From contig CAJBHN010000640.1 in assembly GCA_903952805.1 (NCBI GenBank), positions 1 to 5,042 of the forward strand: DNA of 5,042 nucleotides. The letters are read 5' to 3'. The notes under the pieces are model-generated. The model made no database searches and had not been told where the DNA came from. It saw only the letters and a list, made by a program, of their open reading frames with translations. How positions within the stretch are numbered: the first letter of the stretch is position 1; every line of letters begins with the position of its first letter. Made by a program: the position numbers and the translations under genes. Shown here piece by piece: positions 4,203 to 5,042 of the stretch. The DNA is from an uncultured Myxococcales bacterium. Lineage in GTDB: Bacteria > Myxococcota > UBA727 > VGSZ01.

Positions 4203-5042
4203 ATGAGCTCAGTCAAGAACGACCCCGCCACGGCGCTGGGCAACCTGTGGAACAGCGTTGTGAAAGAAGGCGCTCGCGCTGCAGGCGAAGCCCGCAAGCT
4301 CGTGGCCGAAAGCATCGACGACATCGGCAAGGCCACAACGTCCGGCGGCGTTGTTGGCGGCGCGCTGCAGGCCTTCGAGGAGCTGTCGCCCGGCAACTTT
4401 GCCGCCGGTGCCGTCGACGTGTTGACGGGCCGAGGTGAGCTCGACCCAAAACTGGCGGCAGGCATCCGCGGCGGCGTCAACCTTTTGGTCGGCGCGATGG
4501 TTCCGGGGCCGGGGCTGCTGCTTCAGGCGCAAGCGCTCAAGGATGCCGCCGGCGCCTTCGGCATGCTGGGGGGGGCACCGACATCGCCGGCGTCGCCACC
4601 GGCTGGCCAGCACCCCGGTGCCACCCAGCAGCAGTCCCCCGAGCGCCCGAGCGAGGCTGGCCGCCGAACGGGCGGCTCTCCCACCGGCCGTGCAGAGTGG
4701 AGCACCGAGAAGCGGGCCCGCATCGAAGAGGCCAAGGCGAAGGCCAAGGAGGAAATCAAGAGCAAGGCCCGCGAGGCCAACCAAAACGGGCGCATCGCCG
4801 ATTTGGAGGGACGCGTCGCTTATCTCGAAAAACTGATGGGCGTTCAGGAGAACAAGCCTGGCGGCGGCTACGGCGGCAACACCGACGTGAGCGGTGGCTT
4901 CGTCACCATCGATTTCTCCTCGCTGAAGGGCAGCGACCTGCGCCGGGGTGTCGACCGCCTCAAGGACAACATCAGTGGCGCCGACGATGAAATCAGCCGC
5001 ATCCTCGACAACCCAAATCTCTCATTTGAAGACATGATATTC
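4203..5042 (+). CDS. Unrecognised protein, paralogue of the preceding gene, with coiled coil (runs off right edge)
   Basis: 280 codons are open to the window edge, so the C-terminus is missing. Family unknown to me. Residues 1-122 are the shared helical domain (GGVVGGALQAFEELSPGN at 48-65, TGRGELDP at 75-82). Residues 123-165 are a Pro/Ser/Gln/Gly linker. Residues 166-213 are highly charged (Lys/Glu/Ala/Arg) and form a coiled coil with a clear 3-4 heptad, I198-L201-V205-L208-M212. After a Gly-rich hinge (219-232), a second domain begins with GFVTIDFSS and reaches ISRILDNPNLSFED (264-277). This matches the IYAVLNDPNATLQD of the paralogue at fixed offset, so both share N-domain, linker and second domain. 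There is no signal peptide in the visible part. The coiled coil suggests a homo- or hetero-oligomer, possibly with its paralogue. Whether it also has a hydrophobic tail lies beyond the window. The strong Shine-Dalgarno and its own sigma-54-type promoter suggest controlled, high-level expression. Confidence 0.85.
   Translation, partial: MSSVKNDPATALGNLWNSVVKEGARAAGEARKLVAESIDDIGKATTSGGVVGGALQAFEELSPGNFAAGAVDVLTGRGELDPKLAAGIRGGVNLLVGAMVPGPGLLLQAQALKDAAGAFGMLGGAPTSPASPPAGQHPGATQQQSPERPSEAGRRTGGSPTGRAEWSTEKRARIEEAKAKAKEEIKSKAREANQNGRIADLEGRVAYLEKLMGVQENKPGGGYGGNTDVSGGFVTIDFSSLKGSDLRRGVDRLKDNISGADDEISRILDNPNLSFEDMIF

Noticed and set aside
1..5042. tRNA, rRNA, CRISPR array, insertion sequence or attachment site
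   Set aside because: No cloverleaf, rRNA-like stretch, regularly spaced repeats, transposase frame or terminal inverted repeats were seen.

Overview
The window is GC-rich, densely coded bacterial chromosome. A conserved enolase, an outer-membrane barrel protein (so a Gram-negative cell), strong GC preference at third codon positions and two sigma-54-type promoter matches fit a Myxococcota or other 'deltaproteobacterial' lineage. That placement is inference; no rRNA or tRNA gene is present to test it.

Left part, minus strand (about 1-2142): a compact probable operon read right to left. It starts with eno (enolase, glycolysis). A small signal-peptide-bearing beta-barrel protein follows, coupled to eno by a 4-base GTGA stop/start overlap. 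After a 45-base gap comes the N-terminal part of a NatB-type ABC-2 permease that runs off the left edge. No ATPase partner for the permease is visible.

Middle (2143-2875): a 93-base divergent intergenic region separates eno from an unrecognised, probably cytoplasmic 156-residue protein on the plus strand. A 169-base non-coding stretch then holds a small inverted repeat, a second candidate operator and a good sigma-54-type (-24/-12) promoter match.

Right part (2876-5042): two consecutive plus-strand genes encode proteins I do not recognise. They are clearly paralogous: an ungapped alignment over 80 N-terminal residues gives 36 identities, and a short second motif (I-x3-L-[ND]2-P-N) recurs further on. 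After a disordered linker they diverge: the first ends in a long hydrophobic Gly/Ala/Leu/Met/Pro-rich tail, while the second carries a charged coiled coil and runs off the right edge. Neither has a signal peptide. Each is preceded by its own sigma-54-type promoter match, and a stem-loop terminator followed by an AT-rich tandem repeat separates them. This paired, separately controlled family is the most interesting part of the window; its function is unknown.
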